Shown here in pieces: positions 43,383 through 56,300 of a stretch of DNA of 64,000 bases. Under the pieces are notes generated by a model that saw only the letters and a program-made list of their open reading frames with translations, was not told where the DNA came from and did no database searches. Made by a program: the position numbers and the translations under genes. Every line of letters begins with the position of its first letter. The stretch's first letter is position 1. Source of the DNA: Poindextera sp035604135 (lineage in GTDB: Bacteria > Pseudomonadota > Alphaproteobacteria > Caulobacterales > Caulobacteraceae); contig DATNJB010000025.1 in the NCBI GenBank assembly GCA_035604135.1, forward strand, positions 1 through 64,000, in the 5' to 3' direction.

Positions 43383-43910
43383 ATGTCCCTCTCGCTCTAC
43401 GACGTCTCCGTTCCTGTCTTTCGGCAATACCTGGCCGGGCTTTCCGGTGTGCTCGGCAAGGCCGAGGCCCATTGCGCCTCGGGGGCCGTCGCCGAGGCCG
43501 ACATCATCGGCTTTCGCCTCTACGAGGACATGCGCCCGTTCACCTTCCAGGTGATGCAGTCGATCTTCCACGGCGCCGGCGCAGTCGGAACCTTGCGCGG
43601 CGAGCCCTACCCGCGCGCCGAGGGCCTCGAGACCCTCGCCGGGTGCAAAGCCGCCGTCGACGCGGCGGTCGACTACCTGGATGGCGTCAAGCCGACCGAC
43701 CTGAACATCGATCTCGACGCCGACGTGACGCTGCAAACACCGCGCGGCGCGATGACCTTCACCGCGCGCAACTACCTGCTCACCTTCGCCTACGGCCACT
43801 TCTTCTTCCACGCGACGACGGCCTACGACATCCTCCGCCACAGGGGCGTGCCGATCGGCAAGCTCGACTTCATGGGCGCCATGCAGCTTAAGGCGATGGC
43901 GCCCGCCTAA
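43383..43910 (+). CDS. DUF1993 domain protein
   Basis: A 175-residue DinB-like four-helix protein of the DUF1993 family. It begins LYDVSVPVFRQYLAGLSGVLGKAEAH and keeps the conserved DMRPFTFQVMQSIFHGAGA and the C-terminal NYLLTFAYGHFFFHATTAYDILRHRGVPIGKLDF. Metal-ligand-like His residues lie in these segments. Function is unknown. The ATG at 43383 marks the family start; upstream in-frame codons overlap the thiolase-like gene. Its stop overlaps the convergent PhyH gene by four bases. Confidence 0.88.
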   Translation: MSLSLYDVSVPVFRQYLAGLSGVLGKAEAHCASGAVAEADIIGFRLYEDMRPFTFQVMQSIFHGAGAVGTLRGEPYPRAEGLETLAGCKAAVDAAVDYLDGVKPTDLNIDLDADVTLQTPRGAMTFTARNYLLTFAYGHFFFHATTAYDILRHRGVPIGKLDFMGAMQLKAMAPA

Positions 43911-45146
43911 GCGCCGGCCAGGATTTCCTGCTTCTTCCGTTCGGTGAAGGCGAGCAGCTTGCCCATGTAGGCGAAGCGGCCGCAGTCGCGGCCCTGCGCG
44001 CTCATCTTGTCGAACCAGTCGTCCTCGCCCAGCATCTCGCCCAGCCGGGGCGCGTTCCGGTGCAGCATCTGCACGTCGGTCTTCTTCGGCTCCAGGCTGC
44101 GCAGGATGCCGCAGTTGAAGTGAGCGTGCAGCGTCACCCGGTCGCCGGGCAAAGCCCGGTCGCCCTGCCAGTGCCAGACGCCGTGGTGGAAATAGACCAC
44201 CGAGCCCTTGGGCATGAGGATGGGGACGCCCTGGTTGTGGCCCTCGCCCTGTTTCGGCGGGCGGCGCATCTTGTGGCTGCCGGGCACGATCCAGGTCGGG
44301 CCAGCCTCGAGCGTCCAGTCTTCCAGCGCCCAGACGCCGACGCCGGTGAGCGAGAACTCCGGATAGGGCTCGGGCACGTGGGCATAGTCCGTGTGCATCG
44401 GAATGACGCCCGGACCAGGCCCCTTCTTGATCGACGAGAAGGAGGCGATCACCGCGCCGCGTCCCAGCGAAGCGTCGATCAGGGTCATGAGCAGCGGGTT
44501 CTGGATCAGCTGTTCGAACTCGCGCCCGTGGTAGAGCATCCAGTTCATCGAGAAGCTCTGGTGCGGCAGCAGCGCGCGCAGCGTGGCGGCCCTGACCGCG
44601 TCGGCGAACTCCGGCGAGATGGCGCGCTCGACGACGGTGTAGCCCTGCTCCTCCATCTCGCGGATCTTGTCGGTCAGCCCCTGGCGCTGGGCGCGGTGGG
44701 CGAGGTCGGGGTTCTCGACGGTCTTGCGGCCAAGATGGTCGTGCAACAGGGCCAGGATCTCGCCGGCCGTCGGGTTCTCGACCCGCCCGCGCATGCGAAC
44801 GGCGTCCTTGCCGTGCATGGCGGCGACTTCGCGGCGCATCGCCTTCATCGCGCCCGGCGCGAGCATGCCGATGAACTGCGCGCCCGCCAGGCCTGCCTGG
44901 TAGTCGCCCTCGACGACAACGTCCGCCTTCGGATCGAACCCGCGCGCGACGCTCAGTGTCTCGCCGTCGTAGCGCGCCTTCCAGGCTCCGACATTCTTCG
45001 GCAGCTTCAGGTGCGGCGGCGCGTCGGTGAACCGCTCGCTGAGCGAGAACGGCTGGCCGGCTAGAGCCTCCGTGCGCTGTTCGACCGCCTTCGTGAGGTA
45101 CGACCGCGCCTCGTCGAGCCAGGCGTCCGAGAGGAACTCGAACCGG

Positions 45147-45163
<17 letters not shown>
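43907..45163 (-). CDS. SCP2-like / phytanoyl-CoA dioxygenase fusion protein
   Basis: A 418-residue two-domain protein. Residues 1 to about 150 resemble an SCP2 sterol-carrier domain (SLSERFTDAPPHLKLPKNVGAW, VVEGDYQAGLAGAQFIGML). Residues about 165-418 form a PhyH-type Fe(II)/2-oxoglutarate dioxygenase with the HxD pair in MHTDYAHVP, the distal His in YFHHGVWHWQGDR and an Arg in GDRVTLHAHF. Such an enzyme would hydroxylate a lipid-like substrate held by the carrier domain. The ATG at 45163 overlaps the BVMO end by 17 bases, implying an operon. Confidence 0.8.
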
Positions 45164-46787
<1,624 letters not shown>

Positions 46788-46823
46788 GAACCCGAGTCTC
46801 CTGTCTGGCCAGTCCGTAAGACT

Positions 46824-46840
46824 AAAACATGTTCTGTTTT
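46824..46840 (-). promoter_or_regulatory. Perfect inverted repeat upstream of the BVMO gene (operator candidate)
   Basis: AAAACA (46824-46829), TGTTC and TGTTTT (46835-46840) make a perfect 6-bp-arm palindrome in an AT-rich patch that contrasts with the GC-rich surroundings. On the minus strand it sits between a TTGGCC -35-like and a TTTAGT -10-like box. The size and spacing fit a TetR-family dimer site. No TetR gene is adjacent. Confidence 0.4.
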
Positions 46841-46867
46841 TTTGGCCAAGGCGGTCTGCCAGATCGG

Positions 46868-47218
46868 CTAGACCTCGCTCAGACGGCGCGGCAGGTCCAT
46901 CGCGTCGTGAAGAACGCGAATGACTTCAAGCCTGTCCTGGCGAACGCGAAAGGCGATGACGTGCCGCGGACGGCCAACGCGGTGGGCGACGGGCAAGCGC
47001 GGGCGGGCGTGCCGGGCGTGGTAGAGCCAGATATCGTCGTCCGCGACTTCCTCCAGCCTGACGACTCCCCGTCGGCTTGGGTTCTCGGCGATGTCCGCGA
47101 TCGCCTGTTCCAGGAGCGCGCGATAGCGCTGCTGCGCGACGGCGCCGAACTGATCGCGGCTGACGGACAGGAGGATGAAGATATCGCGGCGCGCGCGGGC
47201 GCCGATGACCACCTTCAT
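46868..47218 (-). CDS. parE: ParE/RelE-type toxin
   Basis: A 116-residue RelE/ParE-fold protein. The N-terminal helix hairpin is VIGARARRDIFILLSVSRDQFGAVAQQRYRALLEQAI; the beta strands include DDDIWLYHARHARPRLPVAHRVGRPRHVIAFRV, and the conserved C-terminal VIRVLHDAMDL is present (the usual pattern is V-R-V-L-H-x2-R-D). ParE toxins poison gyrase and RelE toxins cleave mRNA; the partner, ParD, suggests the former. It overlaps its antitoxin by four bases (ATGA). Confidence 0.88.
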   Translation of the reverse strand: MKVVIGARARRDIFILLSVSRDQFGAVAQQRYRALLEQAIADIAENPSRRGVVRLEEVADDDIWLYHARHARPRLPVAHRVGRPRHVIAFRVRQDRLEVIRVLHDAMDLPRRLSEV

Positions 47219-47502
47219 TCAGCGCCAGAGCGTGTTGCCGCGTCGACCTCCGCTTCCAGTTCGTCAAACCAGCGACCGAGATCCGTCACGACCTCGAAGC
47301 GGCCGGCTTCCACGTCGGCAACGCCCTCGGCAATCGCCGCGCGAAGACGGGCGACGGTTTGTGCGTCGGTCTCCGACTGGCGCTTCAGCAGCCGCAGCGC
47401 CGCCCGGACCACCTCGCTGGCGTTCTGGTAGTCACCCGAGCTCACCCTGTCGTCGATGAACCGGTCAAGCGGCTCGGTAAGGCTGATGTTTCGCGTGGTC
47501 AT
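47215..47502 (-). CDS. parD: ParD-type antitoxin (ribbon-helix-helix)
   Basis: A 95-residue antitoxin. Its N-terminal ribbon-helix-helix is ISLTEPLDRFIDDRVSSGDYQNASEVVRAALRLLKRQ, including the DYxNASEVVRxALR signature of ParD. The C-terminus (ARLRAAIAEGVADVEAGRFE) wraps the toxin. The ATG at 47500-47502 is chosen because family similarity begins there. It lies upstream of parE, the usual antitoxin-first order. Confidence 0.9.
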   Translation of the reverse strand: MTTRNISLTEPLDRFIDDRVSSGDYQNASEVVRAALRLLKRQSETDAQTVARLRAAIAEGVADVEAGRFEVVTDLGRWFDELEAEVDAATRSGAE

Positions 47503-47508
47503 AGACAG

Positions 47509-47536
47509 ATGATAGGTCTTTGGCAAAGATTGACAA
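47509..47536 (-). promoter_or_regulatory. Promoter of parDE with a palindrome in the spacer
   Basis: On the minus strand, TTGTCA (47531-47536) and TATCAT (47509-47514), both five-of-six matches, are separated by 16 bases. The spacer contains CTTTG-G-CAAAG (47518-47528), a likely ParD autoregulatory site. The -10 box ends 6 bp before the parD start codon. Confidence 0.5.
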
Positions 47537-47560
47537 TGGGTCGTTGGTCGGGCCGCGAGC

Positions 47561-48117
47561 CTACGCCGTCTTTGCCAAGACCGCCCCGACCAACACCTCA
47601 ACTGCCCGCTTGCCGTCTAAGCGGGTGACCGGGCAGGGCAGCCTGGAAAGCCATGCCTCATGGCGCAAACGATGTCGGCCGGTCAGCGGACCGACAAACT
47701 CACCGCTATCGTAGCCAGCTGCGTAGTTCAGGAACTCGCGGTGATGGTCGTGAAGGGGACCGCCTGCATCGATCGCCGCGCCGTAACGCAGACGCTCTCG
47801 AGCGCGCAACCGGGACAGGCGCACCTCCATCGGCGCCGTCAGAAAGATGACATGCTCGAAGCGCGGGATCAGCGGGTCGCCCCAGCCATCCAGCGAGCCT
47901 GAAAGGACCCAACCGGCCGGGGCCGCGTCGAACGCAGCCGCCATCATCGCCACCCGCTCGGTCCGCTCGCGCACCTCGCGATAGGGCGGATCGGTCGGGA
48001 GCCAATAGAAGTCGTCGGTGTCGAGCTGGGTGCAGCCCAGCCGCGCCGCCAGCGCCGCGCCGAGGGTCGAGACTCCCGACCCGGAGGCGCCGGTGATGTG
48101 GATGCGCGGCGGCGCGC

Positions 48118-48121
<4 letters not shown>
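47561..48121 (-). CDS. P-loop nucleotide kinase-like protein
   Basis: About 186 residues with a Walker A motif at the N-terminus (ITGASGSGVST), a DTDDFYWLPTDPPYREVRER segment like the substrate-binding region of adenylate-kinase-like or topology-modulation (FlaR-type) kinases, and an Arg-rich lid (RLSRLRARERLRYG). The substrate is unknown. No ATG, GTG or TTG lies near the N-terminus; the frame begins naturally at CTG (48119-48121), which overlaps the thiC stop as CTGA. It would be translated by coupling from thiC mRNA. Confidence 0.7.
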
Positions 48122-49941
<1,820 letters not shown>

Positions 49942-50017
49942 CGGCGTCGGCTCCTCGTTGGCGGGATGCGCGGCGGCGGATGAAAAGAGGGAAACGGGCT
50001 GGCCGTTCCTTCACTTC

Positions 50018-50110
50018 TCTCCCTTCGCCGGCATGACCCGGATCAGGTTCAGCGGGTCACCGCATCAGCGGAATCTCAGCCCCTTCGCGGGACTCCCCGG
50101 AGAATGCTGA
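50018..50110 (-). promoter_or_regulatory. TPP riboswitch (THI element)
   Basis: The minus strand carries the conserved THI-box parts in order: GGGGAGTCC near 50093-50101, GGGGCTGAGA at about 50075-50085, ACCTGATCCGGGTCATGCC at about 50032-50050, and GGCGAAGGGAG at 50019-50029. The short P3 stem (CCGC-TGAT-GCGG) is visible. It ends about 76 bases before the thiC start codon, leaving room for an expression platform over the ribosome-binding site. Binding of TPP shuts off thiC. Confidence 0.95.
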
Positions 50111-50186
50111 GGAGAGTACGCCGGCCGGGTCGCCGGTCAAGCACCGATGCGGCGCCTGCGCGCGTTGAACGAGGAGAGTTCCACCG

Positions 50187-50603
50187 ATGATCACCGGAAG
50201 CTGCCTCTGCGGGGCGGTGCGGTATGAGATCCCGCGTTCGGCGGGGCCGACGTACAACTGCCACTGCAGCCGTTGTCGCAAGTGGAGCGGGAGTGCGTTC
50301 GCGAGCTCCATGCGCGCGCCGCTGGACACGCTCAAGGTCCTCGCCGGCGCCGAGGCGATCGGCCGCTACGACTCATCGCCCGGCGTCGTGCGCTGTTTCT
50401 GCCGCCACTGCGGATCGAGCCTGTTCACCGAGCGGCTCGATCGCGGGCTGGTGCACATCCGGCTGGGGACCACTGACGGCGACCCCGACGTCAGGCCCGA
50501 GTTCCATGCCTTTGTTTCGTCCAAGGCGCCATGGTGGGAGATCACGGACGACCGCCCCCAGATCGGAGGCTCGTCGTTCGGTTACGTGACCCCGGAGCGC
50601 TGA
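50187..50603 (+). CDS. GFA (glutathione-dependent formaldehyde-activating) family protein
   Basis: A 138-residue zinc protein. Zinc-binding cysteines lie in GSCLCGAVRY, CHCSRCRKWSGS and CRHCGSSLF. Only some GFA proteins catalyse condensation of formaldehyde with glutathione; most are of unknown function, so the name describes the fold. The ATG at 50187 follows GAGGAG at a spacing of 7-8 bases. It is transcribed away from the thiC leader. Confidence 0.88.
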   Translation: MITGSCLCGAVRYEIPRSAGPTYNCHCSRCRKWSGSAFASSMRAPLDTLKVLAGAEAIGRYDSSPGVVRCFCRHCGSSLFTERLDRGLVHIRLGTTDGDPDVRPEFHAFVSSKAPWWEITDDRPQIGGSSFGYVTPER

Positions 50604-50607
50604 GGGG

Positions 50608-51246
50608 CTATTTGCCGCTCTTCATCAGCGCGCTCTCGGCCGCCATCACGCGGTCGACGAGGAAGAAGACGGTGTGGGTCTTGCCGGCCCCGTCGGTGAC
50701 CGTCAGGCGGTCGTAGCTGTGCGGCGGCGCTTCGATCAGCGCCTGGCCGGTTACCGTGAGGCCAAAGGCGCGCATCGTCGCATACTCCTCGCCGACTGAG
50801 ATCACCGTGAACGCCTGCTCGGGCGTCGTCCCGTCGCCGGTGTGCACCGACTTCAGAAGGCCGAGCGCGATCTGGTGCTCGCGGGCGGAGAGCGTCGATT
50901 GACCCGTCGCCTGGTAGGCCAGATCCAGCGCCACGTGGGCATCGATGTCGACGTAGTCGGCGTCGACGATTTTGTCCGCCTGCTCGATGACCGTCTTGTC
51001 GTCGTCCTTGTTCAGCGCCTCGAACATCGCGCGGCGGGCGGCATCGGTGTGCTCCCCCATCAGGTCGAACGACGAGCTGTCGGCGTAGGCGAAACGCAGC
51101 GCCTGCCAGTCGACCTCGGCTGGGTCCACCGTCTTCGCCGCCGCCAGCAGCGTCTGGTAGTGCGCATCGGCCGTCGCATCGGCGGCGCGGGCCGGCGCGG
51201 CCGCGACGAGCGCGAGGGCCGCCAGCGCGAGAACGAAAGATCGCAT
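50608..51246 (-). CDS. DUF4919-like secreted protein
   Basis: A 212-residue protein with a clear signal peptide (FVLALAALALVAAAPARA, cleaved near residue 21), so it is periplasmic or outer-membrane associated. The body matches the DUF4919 pattern: VDWQALRFAYADSSSFD, then helices with VDIDAHVALDLAYQATG and a C-terminal FTVISVGEEYATMRAFGL. Function is unknown. It starts adjacent to the kup stop, so it may be the second gene of a kup operon. Confidence 0.75.
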   Translation of the reverse strand: MRSFVLALAALALVAAAPARAADATADAHYQTLLAAAKTVDPAEVDWQALRFAYADSSSFDLMGEHTDAARRAMFEALNKDDDKTVIEQADKIVDADYVDIDAHVALDLAYQATGQSTLSAREHQIALGLLKSVHTGDGTTPEQAFTVISVGEEYATMRAFGLTVTGQALIEAPPHSYDRLTVTDGAGKTHTVFFLVDRVMAAESALMKSGK

Positions 51247-53220
51247 CTAGACGCTCACCTGGGTTCCCATCTCCAGCACCCGCCCCGGCGGGATCTGGTA
51301 GAAATCGGTCGGATTTGCGGCGTTCTTGGCGAGCAGGATGAAGAGCCTGTCCTGCAGCCGCGCGAGCCCATGGCGCAGGTTCGCCACCACCGTCCGGCGT
51401 CCTAAGAAGAACGACGTCGACATCATGTCGAAGGAGATCCCGAGCTTGCGGCAGGCGGCGAGCGCCCGGGGGACGTTCGGCCGCTCCATGAAGCCATAGG
51501 TCACCCTCATGCGGGTGAAGCTCTCGTCGATCGGCTCAAGCTCGATCCGCTCGTCGTCGGCCACGCGCGGCGTGTCGGCCGTGGCCACGGTCAGGATCAC
51601 GTTCCGCTCGTGCAGCACCCGATTGTGCTTGAGGTTGTGCATGAGCGCGCCGGGCGCATGGTCGGGATCGGAGGTAAGGTAGACCGCGGTTCCCGCGACC
51701 CGGTGCGGCGGTCTCGCCTTCAGCATGGCGATGAACTCGAGCAGGGCCGGGCTGTCGCGCCGGGCGCGAGCGGTAACGAGATCGCTGCCGCGCACCCACG
51801 TCCACATGACGAAGAACAGCGCGATCCCCAGGACCAGGGGCATCGCTGCCCCGGAGAGGATCTTCAGCGAGTTGGCGGCGAGGAAGGTGACGTCCAACGC
51901 CCAGAGCGGGCCGATCAGCGCCAGCGCCCCGGCGAGCGGCCAGCGCCAGCGACGGCGCACGACGACGAAGGCCAGCGAGGTGGTCACCACCATGGTGCCG
52001 GTGACGGCAAGCCCGTAGGCCTGACCCAGGTTGTCCGAGCTCTTGAACACGGCGATCAGGAGTACGACGCCGATCGCCAGCATCAGGTTGATCTGCGGCA
52101 GGTAGATCTGCCCGGCGGTGGTCTCCGAGGTCCGCTGGATCACCATGCGTGGGAGCAAGCCCAGCTGCATCGCCTGCTGGGTCATGGAAAAGGCGCCGGT
52201 GATCACCGCCTGGCTGGCTATGACCGTCGCCGCCGTGGCCAACAGCACCATCGGCGCGCGCACGAGCTCGGGCGTCATGCGGAAAAACCAGTCGACGTCG
52301 CCCACCGGCTGGCCGGCCGCGTGCTTGAGCACCTCGAGCGCGAAGCCGCCCTGGCCTAGGTAGTTCAGCGTCAAGCACGGCAGGACGAGCCAGAGCCAGG
52401 CGGCCTGGATCGGCCAGCGGCCGAAGTGGCCCATGTCGGCGTAGAGCGCCTCGGCCCCGGTCACGGTCAGGAACACAGAGCCCAGCACGAAGAAACTGGT
52501 CAGCCCATGCCGCAGGAGGAAGCCCACGGCGTAGGTCGGGCTGATCGCGAGCAGGATGCCGGGCTGGCCGACGAGATGCAGCAGGCCGGTCGCCGCGATG
52601 CAGGCGAACCAGAAGATCAGGATCGGCCCGAAATAACGCGCGACGCCAGCCGTGCCGCGCGACTGCACGAGGAAGAGCCCGGTGAGGATCACCAGACTGG
52701 TGACGATCACCACGCTCAGGCTGACGCTGTTGCTTAAGCCGGGCACGGTGCGCAGGCCTTCGACGGCCGACAGCACCGAGATGGCCGGAGTGATGATGGA
52801 GTCGCCGTAGAACAAGGCCGCGCCGGCGACGCCGAGGAAGAAGACCAGCGTCGTTCGCCGGCCGATCGCGTGCTGGGCCAGGGCCATCAGCGACAGCACG
52901 CCCCCCTCGCCCTTGTTGTCGGCGCGCATCAGGAAGAGGACGTACTTGACCGTGACCACCATGATCAGCGCCCAGAGCGCGAGCGAGACGACGCCGAACA
53001 CGGCCTCCGCCTGCACGCCGTGCGCGGCGCTCGCCTGTTGCAGGGCCTGGCGAAAAGCGTAGAGCGGGCTCGTCCCGATGTCGCCGAACACCACGCCCAC
53101 CGCGCCCACCGCCATCGGCAGGAAGCGGGCGTGCGGAACGCCATTCGCGGTCTGGGGGGCGGGTTCGGCGGGGATCTGAGCGGCTAAAGATCGGGCGGCG
53201 CGGCGTGGCTCGCCAGGCAT
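51247..53220 (-). CDS. kup: KUP family potassium transporter
   Basis: A 657-residue K+/H+ symporter. Twelve helices follow the diagnostic GVVFGDIGTSPLYAFRQAL at the N-terminus. Further hallmarks are GEGGVLSLMALAQ, FYGDSIITPAISVLSAVEGL and ALYADMGHFG. The soluble C-terminal domain contains GTAVYLTSDPDHAPGALMHNLKHN. Kup imports potassium, especially at low pH. I chose the ATG at 53220, preceded by GGAG 10 bases upstream; earlier in-frame starts near 53290-53301 would add an Arg-rich extension not typical of Kup. Confidence 0.93.
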   Translation of the reverse strand: MPGEPRRAARSLAAQIPAEPAPQTANGVPHARFLPMAVGAVGVVFGDIGTSPLYAFRQALQQASAAHGVQAEAVFGVVSLALWALIMVVTVKYVLFLMRADNKGEGGVLSLMALAQHAIGRRTTLVFFLGVAGAALFYGDSIITPAISVLSAVEGLRTVPGLSNSVSLSVVIVTSLVILTGLFLVQSRGTAGVARYFGPILIFWFACIAATGLLHLVGQPGILLAISPTYAVGFLLRHGLTSFFVLGSVFLTVTGAEALYADMGHFGRWPIQAAWLWLVLPCLTLNYLGQGGFALEVLKHAAGQPVGDVDWFFRMTPELVRAPMVLLATAATVIASQAVITGAFSMTQQAMQLGLLPRMVIQRTSETTAGQIYLPQINLMLAIGVVLLIAVFKSSDNLGQAYGLAVTGTMVVTTSLAFVVVRRRWRWPLAGALALIGPLWALDVTFLAANSLKILSGAAMPLVLGIALFFVMWTWVRGSDLVTARARRDSPALLEFIAMLKARPPHRVAGTAVYLTSDPDHAPGALMHNLKHNRVLHERNVILTVATADTPRVADDERIELEPIDESFTRMRVTYGFMERPNVPRALAACRKLGISFDMMSTSFFLGRRTVVANLRHGLARLQDRLFILLAKNAANPTDFYQIPPGRVLEMGTQVSV

Positions 53221-53334
53221 TCGGTCGCTGCTCCGGGGATGGCGGGCGGATGTCCCGCGCGTTCCGGGCGGCGCGATACGCCGCTCCGCCATCCGGCGCA
53301 AGCGGGCAGACCGCCGCAGCGGCAGGCGATCGCA

Positions 53335-56300
53335 TCAGTGGAAGTCGCGCGAGCGCGGCAGAACCCTGGCGTCGCGGGGATGGCGATGACGTTCGTGCTC
53401 GCGCGTGCTGCGGTCCCTCGAGTCAGCCGACGCCGAGGCCGCCCCGTCGCCATGCGAGCGCGGGGGATTGAGCGGCGGAGCGGACAGCAGGGCGAGGTCG
53501 GCGGTGCGGTCCTCGATCGTCTGGGCGACCAGGTGGGTGACATAGCCCGCGCCGTCCGGCGCATGCTGGACCAGGCCGCGCACGATCACCATGCGCGCGC
53601 CCATGACCACCGGGCGGAAGCGTTCGAACGCCTTTGGCCAGACGATCGCGTTGGCGACACCGGTCTCGTCCTCCAGCGTCATGAACACCACCCCGTGCGC
53701 CGAGCCGGGCCGCTGGCGGACGAGCACGACCCCGGCCACGGCGGCGCGGGAATTCTCCGGCGCATCCTTGAGCTGACCCGCCGGCATGACGCCCACGGCG
53801 GCCATTCGCTTACGGAGGAAGCTCATGGGGTGCGCCTTCAGCGACAAGCGGATGGTCTCGTAGTCGTTGACCACCTCCTCCGAGAGCGGCGCGACCGGCA
53901 GCGCCGGCGGAGGCGGGCCGTCCGCCTCCTCGAGGCCGGCGAAGGCGAAGAGCGGGACGGTGCTTCCGCCGGGGATCCCGCGCGCGGCCCACAGGCCCGG
54001 CCGGCGCGTCAGGTCGAGCGAGTTCAGCGCGTCCGCCGCGGCCAGCGCGTCCAGCGCATGGCCCGGCAGCCCCGCTCCGCCCTCGAGCATGACGCGGGCC
54101 TTCAGCTCGTCCAGCGACCGGAACGGCCCGCCCGTCGCGCGCGCCGCCATGATCGCCACCGCCCACGCCTCACGGAATCCATCGATCTGCCGCAGGCCCA
54201 GGCGGACGGCGCGAGGCGGCGCCTCTTCCGAGGACCCTTTCTCCATCGAACTTCTCCCACAGGGAGAAGGGGGGGACCCTTGCGTAGCAAGGGGGCGATG
54301 AGGGGTTACGGCAGTGGGGGTTTGCCTGAGAGGCCGTAACCCCTCCCCGCTCGCGCCGGCTTCGCCGTCGCTCGTCCCCTCCCTCTGGGAGGGGGATTCT
54401 AAGGTGCAGTCCCAGTCGCTTTCATTCACGTCGGGATGGCGGACTTCGACGCCGTGGTCCTTGGCGTCGCGGACGATCTGGGCGGGGGCGTAGAAGCCCA
54501 TGGGCTGGCTGTTCAGCAGAGCCGCGGCAAACACCTCCGGGTACGCCCATTTGATCCAGGCCGAGACGTAGACCAGGTGAGCGAAGGCGGCGGCGTGGCT
54601 TTCGGGGAAGCCATAGTCGCCGAAACCCTTGATCTGGCTGAAGCAGTTCTGGGCGAATTCGGGATCGTAGCCGCGCGCCACCATGCGGCTGACCATCATG
54701 TCCTCGTAGCTGCCGATCGTGCCGTTGCGGCGGAAGGTGGCCATGGCGCGGCGAAGGCCGTTCGCCTCGTCGCCGGAGAACTTCGCGGCCTCCATGGCGA
54801 TGCGCATCGCCTGCTCCTGGAAAAGCGGCACGCCGAGGGTCTTGCCCAGCACGCGCTTCAATTCGTCCGCATCCCCGTGCTCCGGCGAAGGCACGGGAAA
54901 CGCAATTGAATAGGCGCCGCCCTTCGCCTCGACCGCGCGCTTCTCCGAGCGGCGGTTCAGGTAGGGGTGCACCATGTTGCCCTGAATCGGCCCTGGACGG
55001 ACGATCGCGACCTCGACCACCAGGTCGTAGAAGGTGCGAGGGCGAAGACGCGGCAGCATGCTCATCTGCGCGCGGCTCTCCACCTGGAAGACCCCGAGCG
55101 AGTCGGCCTTGCACAACATGTCGTAGACCCGCGGCTCCTCCCTGGGCAGGGTGGCGAGGTCGAGGTCGACGCCGTAGTGCTCGCGCATCAGCACGAAGCT
55201 CTTGCGGATCGCCGTCAGCATGCCGAGCGCGAGCACGTCGACCTTCATGATCTTCAGCTCGTCGATGTCGTCCTTGTCCCACTCGATGAAGGTGCGGTCG
55301 TCCATCGCCGCGTTGCCGATCGGGACCGTCTCGGTGAGCGGCCCCTGGGTCAGCACGAACCCGCCGACGTGCTGCGACAGGTGGCGGGGAAAGCGGATCA
55401 GGTCCTCGGTCAGTTCGAGCGCGAGCTTGAGTCGGGGATCCTCGCGCCTGAGGCCCGTCGCATCGACGTGCCCTTCCTCGACCTTCGCGCCATAGGAGCC
55501 CCAGACGGTGTTGGCGAGCTGGGCGGTGACGTCCTCGGTCAAGCCCAGCGCCTTGCCGACGTCGCGGATCGCCGAGCGCGGGCGGTAGTGGATGACGGTG
55601 GCGCAGATCGCCGCGCGATGGCGGCCGTAACGCTTGAAGACATATTGCATCACCTCCTCGCGCCGCTCGTGCTCGAAGTCGACGTCGATGTCCGGCGGTT
55701 CGCTGCGCTCCTCGGAGATGAAGCGCTCGAACAGAACGTCCTGTTGCGTCGGATCGACCGAGGTGACGCCGAGGCAAAAGCAGACCACGGAGTTTGCCGC
55801 CGATCCGCGCCCCTGGCAGAGGATCTCGCGCCCCGGCTCGCGCGCCCAGGCGACGATGTCATGCACGGTAAGAAAGTACGGGGCGTAGCGCACCTTCTCG
55901 ATGAGGGTCAGTTCCTTCTCGAGCAGGGCTAGGATCTTGGCGGGGATTCCATTGGGGTAGCGCTGCTCGGCGCCCTTGAACGCCAGCTCGCGCAGGTGTC
56001 CGTCCGGTGTCTTACCGGGTGGAACCGGCTCGTCCGGATAAACGTAGCTGAGCTCGTCCAAGGAAAAACGACAGGCCCGGACGATGTCGAGCGTGCGCGC
56101 CAGGGCGGCCTCGTGGCCCTTGAACAGGCGAGCCATCTCCTGCGGCGGTTTTACGAACCGCTCGGCATTCGCCTGCAGTCGAAAGCCCGCCTCGTCGATC
56201 GTTGTCTTCTCGCGGATGCAGGTCAGCACGTCCTGCAAGAGGCGGCGCTCGAAGTGGTGGTAGAGGACGGCGTTGGTGGCGACCATCGGCGCGCCTGTGT

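Noticed and set aside
53221..53301. N-terminal extension of Kup from starts at 53290-53301
   Set aside because: It would add an Arg-rich stretch not seen in Kup proteins. The ATG at 53220 has a usable ribosome-binding site.
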